Below are positions 27,701-36,263 of a stretch of DNA of 64,000 nt, piece by piece. The translations under genes and the position numbers were made by a program. The notes beneath the pieces are model-generated. The model was not told the DNA's origin, did no database searches, and saw only the letters and a list, made by a program, of their open reading frames with translations. The number at the start of each line of letters is the position of its first letter. Position 1 is the first letter of the stretch. Origin of the DNA: Leptospira bouyouniensis. Its GTDB lineage: Bacteria; Spirochaetota; Leptospiria; Leptospirales; Leptospiraceae. Where the stretch lies: contig NZ_RQFT01000001.1 in the NCBI RefSeq assembly GCF_004769525.1, forward strand, positions 202,348 through 266,347, given 5' to 3'.

Positions 27701-29029
27701 CAAATCCGACGTTTCTTGTGTGTGATAATCTAAAAATCTCCCCTGTTTATCAAATCGGAATATGATATCCGGTAATACTTTTACTATCGAGGCAAAACGA
27801 GCCTGACTTTCTTGCAAGGCAGCTTCCGTTTTTTTAACATTTGTTATATCCTGTCTAATTGAAATGAAGTTCGTTATATTACCATCTTCATCCAAAATTG
27901 GCTTTATTACAGATAATACCCAATATTCGTTTCCATCTTTTGCGCGATTTTTAATTTCCCCCTTCCAAGACTTCCCACTCAAAATAGTTTCCCAAACATT
28001 GTGCCAGAAATCCTTACTATGATACCCTGAATTTATAACTCTATGAGTTTTACCAATCAACTCCTCTTCTGTATATCCTGATAACTCACAAAACTTTTGA
28101 TTTATCTTTAAGATCTTACCTTTTTTATCCGTCACTGATACTAAAGAATTTTCATTCACTGCATCGGTGATATCTTGAATCTCCTTTGTTGCATTCTGTA
28201 TCTGAATTTCTTTTCTTTTTTGATCTGAAATTTCTTTAATATTGGCAAAAAATGCGATTGGTTCATCGTTTTGATTTTTTAACACACCCGTAGAAAGAAG
28301 TACAGGAAATCGTTCTCCGTTTTTTCTTTTAAAGGTAAGTTCAAAATTTTTATGATTCCCTAACAATGTTTCTTCGAATGCTTTGTTAATTTCTAACAAC
28401 TTTTCTTCTGGCCAATATGGATACGGAGGCACGCTTCCCAGAAGTTCCTCTTGGTTAAACCCGGTCATTTCTAAGAATGAACGATTCACTTTGATTTGTT
28501 TGCCTTGTGAGTCAATGACCGAGAAACCATCAGCCATATTTGCCAAAAGTTGGTTGGCTAAATCACTGTTTGCAATTGAATCAGTTGAATCTCGTTTAAA
28601 AGATTTTGTAAGATCAGTTGTTTTTAATAAATGGTCATCGTAATCTTTAACCAATATTTGCAGTAAATCTTTTTTCTCATCATCAAATGTAATCAATTTA
28701 AAATCAAACAGATATAAGATGATCGATTTGGAATTGTTATTTTGAGGGAATACAATTTTATCAAAAAATTGAATGGCTCTATTTTCACTAACACTTGTTA
28801 AATCAAATTCAAGATTGTTTAAGATTTCCTTTTTGGAAGATGGGCGAATATTCGATAAATCTAATACGATATCCAACTCTGAGTAGTTCAGCAAATTGAG
28901 TCCGAAATTTGCTAATATAAGCTCTTTTTCCGGCGTGTATTCGATGATCAATGCATAAGAAACATTACATATTGAGGAAGCAAGTCGACTGATTCTATCA
29001 AAAATGGATTTCAACTCATTTGTGGGCAT
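24728..29029 (-). CDS. very large multi-PAS hybrid histidine kinase with two receivers
   Basis: 1433 residues from the ATG at 29029, preceded by GAGAAAG (a TTG 12 bases upstream is weaker). Layout: N-terminal GAF-like region (about 5-135); six PAS domains in series to about residue 910, the later ones with PAC motifs such as GRILWVRAIGNAEF and GSIHYIRASAIV; HisKA with H929 (MSHEIRTPLNG); HATPase with DTGIGIS and GTGLGLVIS; receiver 1 with D1214 (LIICD); receiver 2 with D1362 (FMDVQMPEMDGYEV). No transmembrane segment, so it senses cytoplasmic signals (redox, light or ligands) and passes phosphate on to an Hpt protein elsewhere. Confidence 0.92.
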   Translation of the reverse strand: MPTNELKSIFDRISRLASSICNVSYALIIEYTPEKELILANFGLNLLNYSELDIVLDLSNIRPSSKKEILNNLEFDLTSVSENRAIQFFDKIVFPQNNNSKSIILYLFDFKLITFDDEKKDLLQILVKDYDDHLLKTTDLTKSFKRDSTDSIANSDLANQLLANMADGFSVIDSQGKQIKVNRSFLEMTGFNQEELLGSVPPYPYWPEEKLLEINKAFEETLLGNHKNFELTFKRKNGERFPVLLSTGVLKNQNDEPIAFFANIKEISDQKRKEIQIQNATKEIQDITDAVNENSLVSVTDKKGKILKINQKFCELSGYTEEELIGKTHRVINSGYHSKDFWHNVWETILSGKSWKGEIKNRAKDGNEYWVLSVIKPILDEDGNITNFISIRQDITNVKKTEAALQESQARFASIVKVLPDIIFRFDKQGRFLDYHTQETSDLLVPPEVFLNKSVLEILPMYQAKQAIEKIQETLETNKLVTYEYELGEGINTRYWEGRMVPANKDEVLFIARDITSKTLARIELERNKSFLAQTNQVARVGGWDFNKLSGEIIWSDLICEIHELPHGFVPTYDQMANFYTPESWSKLEKAIQLAMSDGTPYDMELQITTVNGRILWVRAIGNAEFKNGTCVRLFGVLQDIDIDKKNRLRIQKSEESLKKAQQIAKMGSWELDLQSNEVTWTEELYKMYGFDPSKPPPHFTEHMKLFTPDSWNQLSLALKTTLETGVPYELELQTIQKDKSKGWMWVRGEAVIENDKIVGLRGMAQDITIKKIHEETIMETSLRLNLATTAANVGVWDYNIRENQLIWDDRMYTIYGISRDSFAGVYEAWKSGIHPEDISRLEFELYQAQKGVKEFNTEFRIIWPEGSIHYIRASAIVIWDQAGNAVRMIGANWDITMEKLFQDSLQQAKDEADRANKAKSEFLANMSHEIRTPLNGVIGFTELLKNTSLNTLQKQYVENAIISSHALLEIINDILDFSKIEAGMLNLEQIKTDFWELAENCIDIVKFSAAKKNIEVLLNIDYRMPRKGIADPVRLRQILINLLSNAVKFTENGEVELKVEFESLDHNRGKYKFSVRDTGIGISDVQKVKLFKAFTQADTSTTRKFGGTGLGLVISDMIANRMDSKIHFDSEIGVGSIFWFEFITNYEEEDLQIEIEKIAKFNRCLIIEDNDLNRNILEGMIQLFRIEFDSCSNGIDARNKLSNSEKYDLIICDCDVLLKDEFDFLQLINEKEKKLGSRIKVILLQSAANELVSIRDESEESFGSSLLKPVKINELAQCLMQNDFVETNEKNSIDDEYSISNSKHLPANNSILIVDDISLNIKLLSMIINKLAPNTTLIDSPSGRDALKKYKDFHPSLIFMDVQMPEMDGYEVTKKIRELENESGEYIPIIALTAAAFREDEEKSKEVGMSDFVTKPVSSNEIKRILEKYHFI

Positions 29030-29596
29030 TTTCTTTCTCAATATATCTATAAAGCAAATGGATTCACAAAATTTGAGATGATGTGTCTAAGGAGATCATA
29101 CGAACGATTTTGAATGATTCTTACCCCTACTTTGGAAAAAACGAAGATTGGGATTCAAATTTGGTAAAGAAATTGAGTTTTTCCACCAAAACACCAGAGT
29201 CCGAGGACCTAAGCATTTAGGTCTAATTCTCTAATTTCGCCATTTTGGTCACAGTGGTCGATACCTAAGCAACAGATCAGTTTCACTTCCAGGATTGTCC
29301 TAAATTTTTTCGAAAACCAATGTATAGAAATAAAACCGTTATATGCGAATTGTTTCATCTGACCACTTGCATAAAATATACACATATATTAGATATTTAT
29401 AACATTTAGATAATATTATACACTGTCTATTTGGTAATCTTTGTAATCCCTGATTCGAATTTTTTGATACAAAGTACATAATGTCCAATAAATCATAGAT
29501 ACTTATCTTTTTTAAAATTTTTACCTACAGTCTGTACGATTCTTGCATTCATTTTTGGCATAGGAGAAGGCCGTAAATGGTCTTTCAAAACTAAAA
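29030..29596. other. intergenic AT-rich stretch, no gene seen
   Basis: 567 bp upstream of the hybrid kinase and of the broken porin gene. No open frame with protein-like composition on either strand. It holds one perfect inverted repeat, GACCTAA/TTAGGTC at 29206-29223 with a 4-nt loop, without a T run, and a very AT-rich part at 29380-29470 that could hold promoters for one or both flanking genes. Confidence 0.5.
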
Positions 29597-30780
29597 ATGC
29601 GAATATCCACTTTTTTAAATTTGTTTTTACTTGTGATTGTCGTTAGTAGTTTTCTTGAAGCGCAACCAACACCACAAGAACCCCAAGGCCAAAGCCTTAC
29701 TCCCAATCCAACATCTCCCCCTCAAAGTACCACTCCCGCGATACAATCTGTCCAAGAACCGAAACAAACTCCATCTCCTCCTCTTGGTCAGATGGATGCG
29801 GACAAGGGCACCTGCGCTGAATCCATCTGACTACATTCATATTGATGTGTATTATCTTGGTCTGCAAAAAGAATACCTTAGGACAAACCAATCCCTTGTC
29901 CTCACAACAGGAGAAGTCGGAAATCCCAATACGAGAGCTGGTAGATCGGACGTGCTCCATACCTACGGGATGCGGCTCACAAACAAAACCCAAGCGAATA
30001 AAAAAGCCTTACAAGCCATCGACTATTCCTTTGAATATGCAGTGCAAACGGGAACAACAGGTAAAAATGTCACTCCGAAAGGGGATAGTTTCCAAACCAA
30101 TGTGAGTTTGGTTGACCCCCTCACCAATACCACCTACCAACAAAATTTATACCTAGAAAAAGAACGATACAAAACCTATGCTTTTGGTGCTGACATTGGT
30201 TATACGATAGCAAAATTCCGAGTGGGAGGCGCGTATGATGTAAGAAGTGGTGATCCAAATCGTGCGGATGGATCGATTGCATCCTTCCAAAACCTATTTC
30301 ACACCAACCATTTGTTTTATGGAATGGCCGACCAAATCAGTTGGGTGAACATGAAATCAAAATCAGTAAATTTTAGTTATGCGACAGAATCTTATGGATC
30401 ATTCCGTATCGACTATTTTGCCATCGAAAAACACAAATTACAAGATAGTTGGTATGATATTGCTGGTGTTGCCAAAACGGGTGCGAGTACGGAATCCTTT
30501 TCCAATAACCAATATGACACAAGCCAAGTCCTTACCGAAAAAGGGGCTGGGGACAATCGACCGGTTTCTTACCTTGGCCGTTCCCTCTTCCGCGAAGTGG
30601 ATGTGAAATACAATATCCCTTACAAAAACATTCTATTGGAGGCAGGTTATAGTATGATCTTTGCAGGGGGATGCCATCCAAAACAAAGTGAATGACCGCA
30701 CCGTCATTGCGAATGTGTATACGAACCAATTTGGTAAAAACGCACAGTTTGCGTATCTGATGATGACTGCACATTTTTAG
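29597..30780 (+). pseudogene. broken alginate-export-type outer-membrane protein
   Basis: The signal peptide and Pro/Gln-rich linker (MRISTFLNLFLLVIVV..., to about 29820) are in one frame; the barrel part (LNPSDYIHIDVYYLG onward) is in another, with a stop between. A second lesion is an extra G in a G5 run at 30666-30670; removing one G restores FAGDAIQNKVNDR and a natural OMP end (MMTAHF, terminal Phe) with its stop at 30778-30780. The sequence between linker and barrel looks too short for this family, so an internal deletion is likely at the first lesion. The barrel resembles Leptospira alginate-export family porins. It cannot encode a functional porin as read. Confidence 0.75.
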
Positions 30781-31420
30781 AAAAACATTGTCTGACAAAT
30801 ACTCGAAAGGTTCCCTCCTTGTTTCGATGCAAATTGAGACAAGGGAGAATTTTTGGCTGTTTCAAAAGCAGCGAAACAATAATACAAAGACATTTTATTT
30901 GGCCACAGTCATATGTGATTTTAAAGAAATCTTGCTTTTTAAAGGAGCTTATCATATGTTAGTTGAGAGCCATTCTACCCATTCACGACCGCGGTATCGG
31001 CTCCATTATCTCCTTTCGGAAATGATTTCCACAAGGAAAGTCAGTTCATCGTTTCAAACATAGATCAGAGATTCGTGTTCACTGCGGATTGAACGCAAGT
31101 GCAGATAACTTAATTGGATCTAGTTAAGAGAATACACCGATTTTGAAATGATTTTTCGAAATGGAGTTTTGAATAATACGAATCATATTCATCAGGTTTA
31201 AGCCATTGTGAATGAATAATATCTCTGGTATCATAGTAAGAATCGGGCAATGGTTGTGACAGCTTGTGATAACATATCGTTTACCGAATTTTACTTTCCG
31301 ATGTAACCTAACCATTTGGTTCCAACGGGATGTTCGGGACTAGTCAGTAACCTACGAAATTAAGACGAATGTCAGAAAGGAAATTTGGCGTCGTCCGAAC
31401 TGGTATTGGCCGTCGCAAAA
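30781..31420. other. gene-free stretch downstream of the pseudogene
   Basis: 640 bp with no supported gene; short frames on both strands have random-looking composition. Near its left end is a terminator-like hairpin. Near 31385-31410 the sequence is locally richer in GC (CGTCGTCCGAACTGG) and weakly resembles the GC-rich intergenic element at 39170-39310, which may be a degraded copy. Confidence 0.45.
30817..30854 (+). terminator. hairpin after the broken porin
   Basis: CCTTGTTTC (30817-30825) pairs with GAGACAAGG (30836-30844), 9 bp with one G-T pair and a 10-nt loop, then GAGAATTTTT. It sits 36 bp after the original stop codon of the broken porin gene and would have been its terminator. 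Confidence 0.5.
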
Positions 31421-32071
31421 TTAAACTTTCACCAATTCAAAAATTTTTTTATCTCTAAAGTTATTGATAATTAAATCAGCTTGAGTAAGATCTTGATTTC
31501 CAGAATTGGGATTATAATAAGCTATACAAAACATATTAGCAGCTTTTGCGGCTTTAATACCATTTGTACTATCTTCAATCACAACACAATGATCAACATT
31601 ACATTCAAAGTATTCAGATACTTTTAAGAATATATCAGGATTCGGTTTTCCCAAAACAACATCTTCTCCACTAATAATGAAATCGAAATATTCAGAAATT
31701 TTGAGTTTGCTAAGAATTAAATTAATATTCTTTCTTAGAGAAGATGATGCGAGAGCTATCTTACATTGTTTCATTTTCAAGAAGTCTAAGAAATCAATTA
31801 AATATTCGGTAGGTTTCAAATCCAAACTTGATAGAGTTTTAAACTTCAATTCTTTTTCTAATTCAATATAATACTCGATATCATCTTTTAGTTTAAATTC
31901 TGATTTTAAAAAATTCCAAAAGATTTTTGCAGATATACCGACATAGTTTTGATGTATATGAATAGGCAAATTAATTCCAAGTTCATGAAACCATTTTTGG
32001 TTCATATCCAAGTAAATTTTTTCGCTGTCTAGAATAACACCATCCATATCAAAAATAAATAAATTCTTCAT
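31421..32071 (-). CDS. HAD-superfamily phosphatase, beta-phosphoglucomutase-like
   Basis: 216 residues. Motif I DMDGV (nucleophile D8, acid D10), motif II ASSSLRKN, motif III GKPNPDIFLK and motif IV VIEDSTNGIKAA are all intact, with a helical cap domain inserted after motif I (subfamily I cap). The family dephosphorylates or isomerises sugar phosphates and similar metabolites. The gene is noticeably more AT-rich than surrounding genes and lies isolated between two gene-poor stretches, which suggests horizontal gain. No operon partner. Confidence 0.88.
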   Translation of the reverse strand: MKNLFIFDMDGVILDSEKIYLDMNQKWFHELGINLPIHIHQNYVGISAKIFWNFLKSEFKLKDDIEYYIELEKELKFKTLSSLDLKPTEYLIDFLDFLKMKQCKIALASSSLRKNINLILSKLKISEYFDFIISGEDVVLGKPNPDIFLKVSEYFECNVDHCVVIEDSTNGIKAAKAANMFCIAYYNPNSGNQDLTQADLIINNFRDKKIFELVKV

Positions 32072-32149
32072 TTTCTAAATTTGAATAAATCCTAGCTTTT
32101 GTATAAAGTTTTTTTTATTACGGAGCATAACAAGAAAATCACAGCGAAC

Positions 32150-32177
32150 AATCTATTTATCATTTGATAAATTGATT
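32150..32177. repeat. AT-rich inverted repeat upstream of the HAD gene
   Basis: AATCTATTTATC (32150-32161) is followed after 4 nt by its near-exact inverse GATAAATTGATT (32166-32177), with one T-T mismatch. It lies about 80 bp upstream of the HAD gene start, a position that fits an operator or an mRNA hairpin. No regulator gene is adjacent. Confidence 0.35.
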
Positions 32178-32351
32178 GTTACAAACGGGATATCCTTTGC
32201 CATAGGAACTCGTGTTTCAATGATCGTTTCTTAAGTCTTGGAATTTGTTCCCACTTTAAAAACTAAACTCTACACGGGGATGGTCACCTGGATTACCAGT
32301 CGACCGACCGATCTCCAATTGTTCCTTTCCAATCAATCATTCAAGCCCCAT

Positions 32352-32756
32352 TCACTCCACAACCAACCCTTCTATAATGATGGTCCGCCGAGAGTACAAA
32401 GCACGATTAGAAGCAAAAAGAACTTGTGCCCCAGTTGTTAAGGTACGAATCACAGAATCTGCCACATTTTCTTTGGATTCAATCCGAAGGTTCACAATCT
32501 TTTTCGCATTCGGAAGTTCCGCTCGGAAAATATCATCTAACTGGAGTGTGTCGATAGATTGTGTATCAAACAAATACCAGGAAAGTTTTACCTCGATCCG
32601 AAACGGTCGGTATTTTTCGTTTGGTTCAAGTTCATTGGAAAAACTAACAGGGATTTTGGTATCGGCCAATTCATATTGGTAGGTTGCACAACTTACGAGT
32701 GTGAGTGAAAATATAAATAAAAACAGTATGTTCAAACGATTGATTTGAGTTTGCAT
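32352..32756 (-). CDS. small lipoprotein (second of a pair)
   Basis: 134 residues starting MQTQINRLNILFLFIFSLTLVSC, a signal peptide with lipobox LVSC (cysteine at 23). The mature domain aligns by eye with the product of the gene just upstream: both have a Y/F-rich strand ending in a Trp-containing WYLF or FWGL segment, then (D)xxLDDIFRAELPNA or DEFLSEIYLKYPNA, then a C-terminal strand before the end, so they are tandem paralogues. Its start overlaps the preceding stop by one base. Function unknown. Confidence 0.7.
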   Translation of the reverse strand: MQTQINRLNILFLFIFSLTLVSCATYQYELADTKIPVSFSNELEPNEKYRPFRIEVKLSWYLFDTQSIDTLQLDDIFRAELPNAKKIVNLRIESKENVADSVIRTLTTGAQVLFASNRALYSRRTIIIEGLVVE

Positions 32757-33139
32757 TAGTTGCCACCTTTGTTCGAAGCATAGAGATTCCCACGCATGTG
32801 GACAGTATAAGGCCGAACAATACCGACTGTAATCAAATCATATATCCCATCCATAAATTCGTATTCTTCTGTGATTTTTAAATCTCCAATATGCGCATTG
32901 GGATATTTCAAATAAATTTCAGAAAGGAATTCATCCAAACTTTGGTCACGTACATTGGATAGGCCCCAAAATAAATATACACGAGTGTAAGTAAAATTGA
33001 AGGATTGGATTTTTTGGTATCCTTCTTCTTTGGTATACCCATTCATTCGAACTTTTTGTTTCCCCCAAGTTTGGTAATACGATGTATTCGCACATTGGAA
33101 AAAAAGGAATAGAAGACAAAAAAGTAATTTATGTTTCAT
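32756..33139 (-). CDS. small lipoprotein (first of a pair)
   Basis: 127 residues from the ATG at 33139 (a GTG three codons upstream is also possible). MKHKLLFCLLFLFFQC is a signal peptide with a relaxed lipobox (cysteine at 16). The mature part contains the conserved YTRVYLFWGLSNVRDQ and LKYPNAHIGDLKI, shared in pattern with the next gene. The pair is read leftward as a two-gene operon. No recognised family; probably envelope proteins. Confidence 0.7.
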   Translation of the reverse strand: MKHKLLFCLLFLFFQCANTSYYQTWGKQKVRMNGYTKEEGYQKIQSFNFTYTRVYLFWGLSNVRDQSLDEFLSEIYLKYPNAHIGDLKITEEYEFMDGIYDLITVGIVRPYTVHMRGNLYASNKGGN

Positions 33140-33237
33140 AAATCTCACTTCATAAAAATAGAATCAAATCTAACATTAGCTGATACCTATTATCTAACCT
33201 ATAGATACATTTGACAAGCGTTAACCAAAACTATTTT

Positions 33238-34050
33238 TCAACCAAGCCCCACATCAAGTGCCATCATGAGCACAAAACCAAACATAGCCCCAAGGGTTGA
33301 CATTTCCGTTTCTTTGCCCGTATGGGATTCGGGAATGAGTTCCTCCACCACCACAAAAATCATCGCACCAGCGGCAAATGATAAAGCAAACGGAAGGATA
33401 CTCTCTACATAAAACACAAGCGCCGCACCGAGAAGTCCTCCTATTGGCTCCACAAAACCTGATAATTGCCCATACCAAAAACTTTTTTTGGCACTAAAAC
33501 CTTCGCGTAACAAAGGGATAGATACGGCAGCTCCTTCGGGGATGTTTTGAATCCCAATCCCAAAAGCAACGACCATTGCTGCCATCAGTGCTTCATATGT
33601 GAATCCGTCACCTAAGGCACCAAAGGCGACACCGACCGCCAGCCCTTCAGGGATATTATGTAAGGTGATAGCAAGGATGAGTAATAAACTCCTTTGGAAA
33701 GATGACTTACCTCCTTCTAAACGATTTTCTTCTAAACCAACATGTAAGTGGGGTAGGAGTTTGTGGAGGGCATACAAACTAAGTCCACCTGACAAAAATC
33801 CAAGGCTCACATGGAACCATGCAGTTTGTCCTGCGTTTTCCGAAAGTTCAATAGAAGGGAGTAAAAGTGACCAAAAACTGGCAGCGATCATAATGCCTGA
33901 AGCAAACCCAAGCATCGCGTTAAACACAGGCCTTGGCACAGTGCGAAAGAAGAACACAAAACCAGCACCAAAAGCTGTGCAAAACCAAGTGAAACCAGTG
34001 GCAAGGAGTGCCAAAACCACTGGGTGGAGAGAAAGTAAATCAACAAACAT
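33238..34050 (-). CDS. ZIP-family divalent metal transporter
   Basis: 270 residues, eight membrane helices. The metal-pathway motifs of ZIP proteins are present: HNIPEGLAVGVAF in TM4 and QNIPEGAAVSIPLL in TM5, plus the histidine/glutamate-rich loop HLHVGLEENRLEGG between TM3 and TM4. The closest named type is GufA/ZupT-like. It imports Zn2+, Fe2+ or Mn2+ across the inner membrane. The gene starts directly at the end of the preceding 34051-34635 gene, so it is co-transcribed with it. Confidence 0.92.
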   Translation of the reverse strand: MFVDLLSLHPVVLALLATGFTWFCTAFGAGFVFFFRTVPRPVFNAMLGFASGIMIAASFWSLLLPSIELSENAGQTAWFHVSLGFLSGGLSLYALHKLLPHLHVGLEENRLEGGKSSFQRSLLLILAITLHNIPEGLAVGVAFGALGDGFTYEALMAAMVVAFGIGIQNIPEGAAVSIPLLREGFSAKKSFWYGQLSGFVEPIGGLLGAALVFYVESILPFALSFAAGAMIFVVVEELIPESHTGKETEMSTLGAMFGFVLMMALDVGLG

Positions 34051-34635
34051 CTATTTGGCGGGCATCATCCCTACAAACAAAGAACTCATTTCCTTGACGC
34101 GCCAAAGTCCATCAGCATCCTTTTCCACAGAAACTGGTCTGTAACTCGACGCTCCCTTTGTTGCCACGAAGAGTTTGAGTTTCCCCGAGGTTTCATCTCC
34201 GGAGTATGGGTTGGTAAATGTTTCAACAGTAAGAGGTAAACTCGGCGTATAACCGTTAGATGGTTCTGCCCCTTTCCAATACCCGTTTGGCAACATTTTG
34301 TATTTGTCAAGTTGGCCAAGTAAGTAGGCATCACTCCCTCCTAAATCCACTCCGTCCACGGCCGTTGGTTTATTAGACTTTTGTCTATTTTTCGAGAGAA
34401 CGGAAAGTACAACTGCCTTCCTACCGAGTTCTGGGTTTTTCCCGTACATCGAAATGGCAAGGACTAAGACGGCCGCAGCACCTTCAGGTGTGTTAGCCGT
34501 TGCCATTTGGATGGTTTTAAACTCTTCTATGGTACTTGGTTCCGATGAAAAACTGACAGGTTTGCGTTCTGTCAAATTTTGAGCCACAAGGGAAACTGTA
34601 AATGAGACAAGGAGAATGGATACGATTCGTTTCAT
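34051..34635 (-). CDS. secreted hypothetical protein
   Basis: 194 residues with a signal peptide (MKRIVSILLVSFTVSLVAQ), cleaved before NLTERK. The region NTPEGAAAVLVLAISMYGKNPELGRKAVVL followed by LGGSDAYLLGQLDKYKMLPNGYWKGAEPSNGY and a C-terminal beta part (KLFVATKGASSYRPVSVEKDADGLWRVKEMSS) looks like a small family of periplasmic proteins (possibly DUF6935, not verified). It is the first gene of the operon with the ZIP transporter, so a metal-related envelope role is possible. Confidence 0.7.
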   Translation of the reverse strand: MKRIVSILLVSFTVSLVAQNLTERKPVSFSSEPSTIEEFKTIQMATANTPEGAAAVLVLAISMYGKNPELGRKAVVLSVLSKNRQKSNKPTAVDGVDLGGSDAYLLGQLDKYKMLPNGYWKGAEPSNGYTPSLPLTVETFTNPYSGDETSGKLKLFVATKGASSYRPVSVEKDADGLWRVKEMSSLFVGMMPAK

Positions 34636-34726
34636 GGGCGAAAATCTTACTTTGTCTGGTTACCGATGCAATCCTTTTTCTAAATTTTTTTCTTTACCAA
34701 ATGAATCTTGGCACTACGATTCCTTT

Positions 34727-35122
34727 ATGAAAAAAATTTTAACTTTGGTTTTAATCCTTTCCCCACTTCTTCTCACCTCACAGACATTAAAGGATGCAAA
34801 AGAATTCCAAGCACTCTCCAAAAAAATGTGTGCCAAAACCTCTGAATGTATGAAAGAAAAATTAAAAGACCTTCCTCCTGAACAACGGAAAATGATCGAA
34901 TCACAATTTGTGAATGGCAATGTCTGTGAATCACGATACAAACAATACGTAGTGGAAGGCCAAAAACCTGCATCCAATGAAAAACCAACTAAAAAACTCA
35001 CCAAACAAGACATCGAAGACATGAAACAATGTGCAAAAGAAATGGCGGCTTTTTCTTGTGCTGATTTGGAGGAAGGGAAAGTACCTTCTGCTTGTGAAAA
35101 ATTCCAATCCGAAGAGGAGTAA
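34727..35122 (+). CDS. secreted six-cysteine helical protein
   Basis: 131 residues from the ATG at 34727, which gives a signal peptide (MKKILTLVLILSPLLLTSQ); the longer frame is out of register with any signal. The mature part is lysine-rich and helical with six cysteines (MCAK, SECMKE, VCESR, QCAKE, SCADL, SACEK), suggesting three disulfides. It is similar in style to other short Leptospira cysteine-containing exported proteins. Divergent from the 34051-34635 gene. Confidence 0.7.
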   Translation: MKKILTLVLILSPLLLTSQTLKDAKEFQALSKKMCAKTSECMKEKLKDLPPEQRKMIESQFVNGNVCESRYKQYVVEGQKPASNEKPTKKLTKQDIEDMKQCAKEMAAFSCADLEEGKVPSACEKFQSEEE

Positions 35123-35279
35123 AGAACCCAATTTTTTTTTCTAATTGGAGTCATGAAGTTGTCATAGGATTCTCATTCCATTGGCAACTTTTTGATTTTT
35201 CGTTCGATCGATCTTTCCCAATCTTTCGAACAGGTTGCCGATCAAAATGACTTAAGGCTCACAAGTAAACCATTGTATA

Positions 35280-36251
35280 CTACATTTCCATCCAGTACGG
35301 ACTCACATCGCTTAAACTTTTTTTCCCCGTGAGTTTCAAAGCCAATCGGTCCATTCCAATTGAGATCCCCGAACAATTGGGAAATCCATTCCCTAAAGCA
35401 GTGACAAAATCTTCATCAATGGGAAATACATCTTTGCCCAATTTGGCACGTAACATTTGTTCTTCTTTAAATCGTTTGCGTTGTTCTTCGGGGTCATTCA
35501 ATTCATAAAAAGCATTCGCAAGTTCCAATCCATCCCAATAAATTTCAAATCGTTTGGCAACTCCCGAATCAATCCGTGCAAGGGCCGCACATTGCGGCGG
35601 GTAATCATATAAAAAAACAATTCCATCACCTAATTTTGGCTCAATACAATTCAAGAAGACCAAAAAGAATAAATCTTCGTATTGCCAGTTTTCTAATTCC
35701 TCGTTAGGTGTGGCTGTTAATTTGAGTTTGGTGATGGTCTTAATTAAATTTTCTTTTTCAAACCCATGCCCAAGGTGGATGTGGAATACTTCCTTCACAC
35801 TAAAATGCCGAATCCATCCAGGTTTGGAAATTTGGTTTTGGTGTTTTGGAATCCCCACAGAGAAGATGAGTTCTCGTAGAAATTTTTCGATAAAATGACG
35901 CAAAACCACATCATCCATCCCTTCTGCATAGAGTTCTAACATCAGAAATTCTTTTGTATGGTAGGAACTCCCCACTTCGCCAGATCTGTAAGTATGAGCG
36001 AGTTCAAAGATACGAGATAGACCCGTCGCCAACATTTGTTTTAAGCTGTATTCAGGTGAAGTGATGAGGTAACCTTTTTCTTTCCCAGAAGGAGACATGA
36101 CTTCAAAAGGATCCAAGTATGGTTCCATTCCAACGATAGGTTTTAGTGTCGGTGTATCCACTTCCATAAAATCATTCCTTACCAATATTTCCCTTACAGT
36201 TTGTAAAAGTTTGGAACGAAAAATGAGTGTATCTTTTGGTAAAACGTGCAA
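35280..36251 (-). CDS. epmA: EF-P lysyltransferase EpmA (lysyl-tRNA synthetase paralogue)
   Basis: 323 residues, the length of EpmA and much shorter than LysRS because the tRNA anticodon-binding domain is missing. Class II aminoacyl-tRNA synthetase motifs: motif 2 FELAHTYRSGEVGSSYHTKEF, motif 3 GISIGMDRLAL. The start is a TTG at 36251 with a strong Shine-Dalgarno (GGAGG at 36256-36260). It attaches (R)-beta-lysine to EF-P Lys33. efp and epmB lie at 12954-14653, completing the pathway in one window. Start is 12 bp from the divergent STAS gene. Confidence 0.92.
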   Translation of the reverse strand: MHVLPKDTLIFRSKLLQTVREILVRNDFMEVDTPTLKPIVGMEPYLDPFEVMSPSGKEKGYLITSPEYSLKQMLATGLSRIFELAHTYRSGEVGSSYHTKEFLMLELYAEGMDDVVLRHFIEKFLRELIFSVGIPKHQNQISKPGWIRHFSVKEVFHIHLGHGFEKENLIKTITKLKLTATPNEELENWQYEDLFFLVFLNCIEPKLGDGIVFLYDYPPQCAALARIDSGVAKRFEIYWDGLELANAFYELNDPEEQRKRFKEEQMLRAKLGKDVFPIDEDFVTALGNGFPNCSGISIGMDRLALKLTGKKSLSDVSPYWMEM

Positions 36252-36263
36252 AGCTAACCTCCG

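Noticed and set aside
30788..31063. 91-residue plus-strand frame after the broken porin
   Set aside because: No ribosome site, no recognisable composition, and it includes the terminator-like hairpin.
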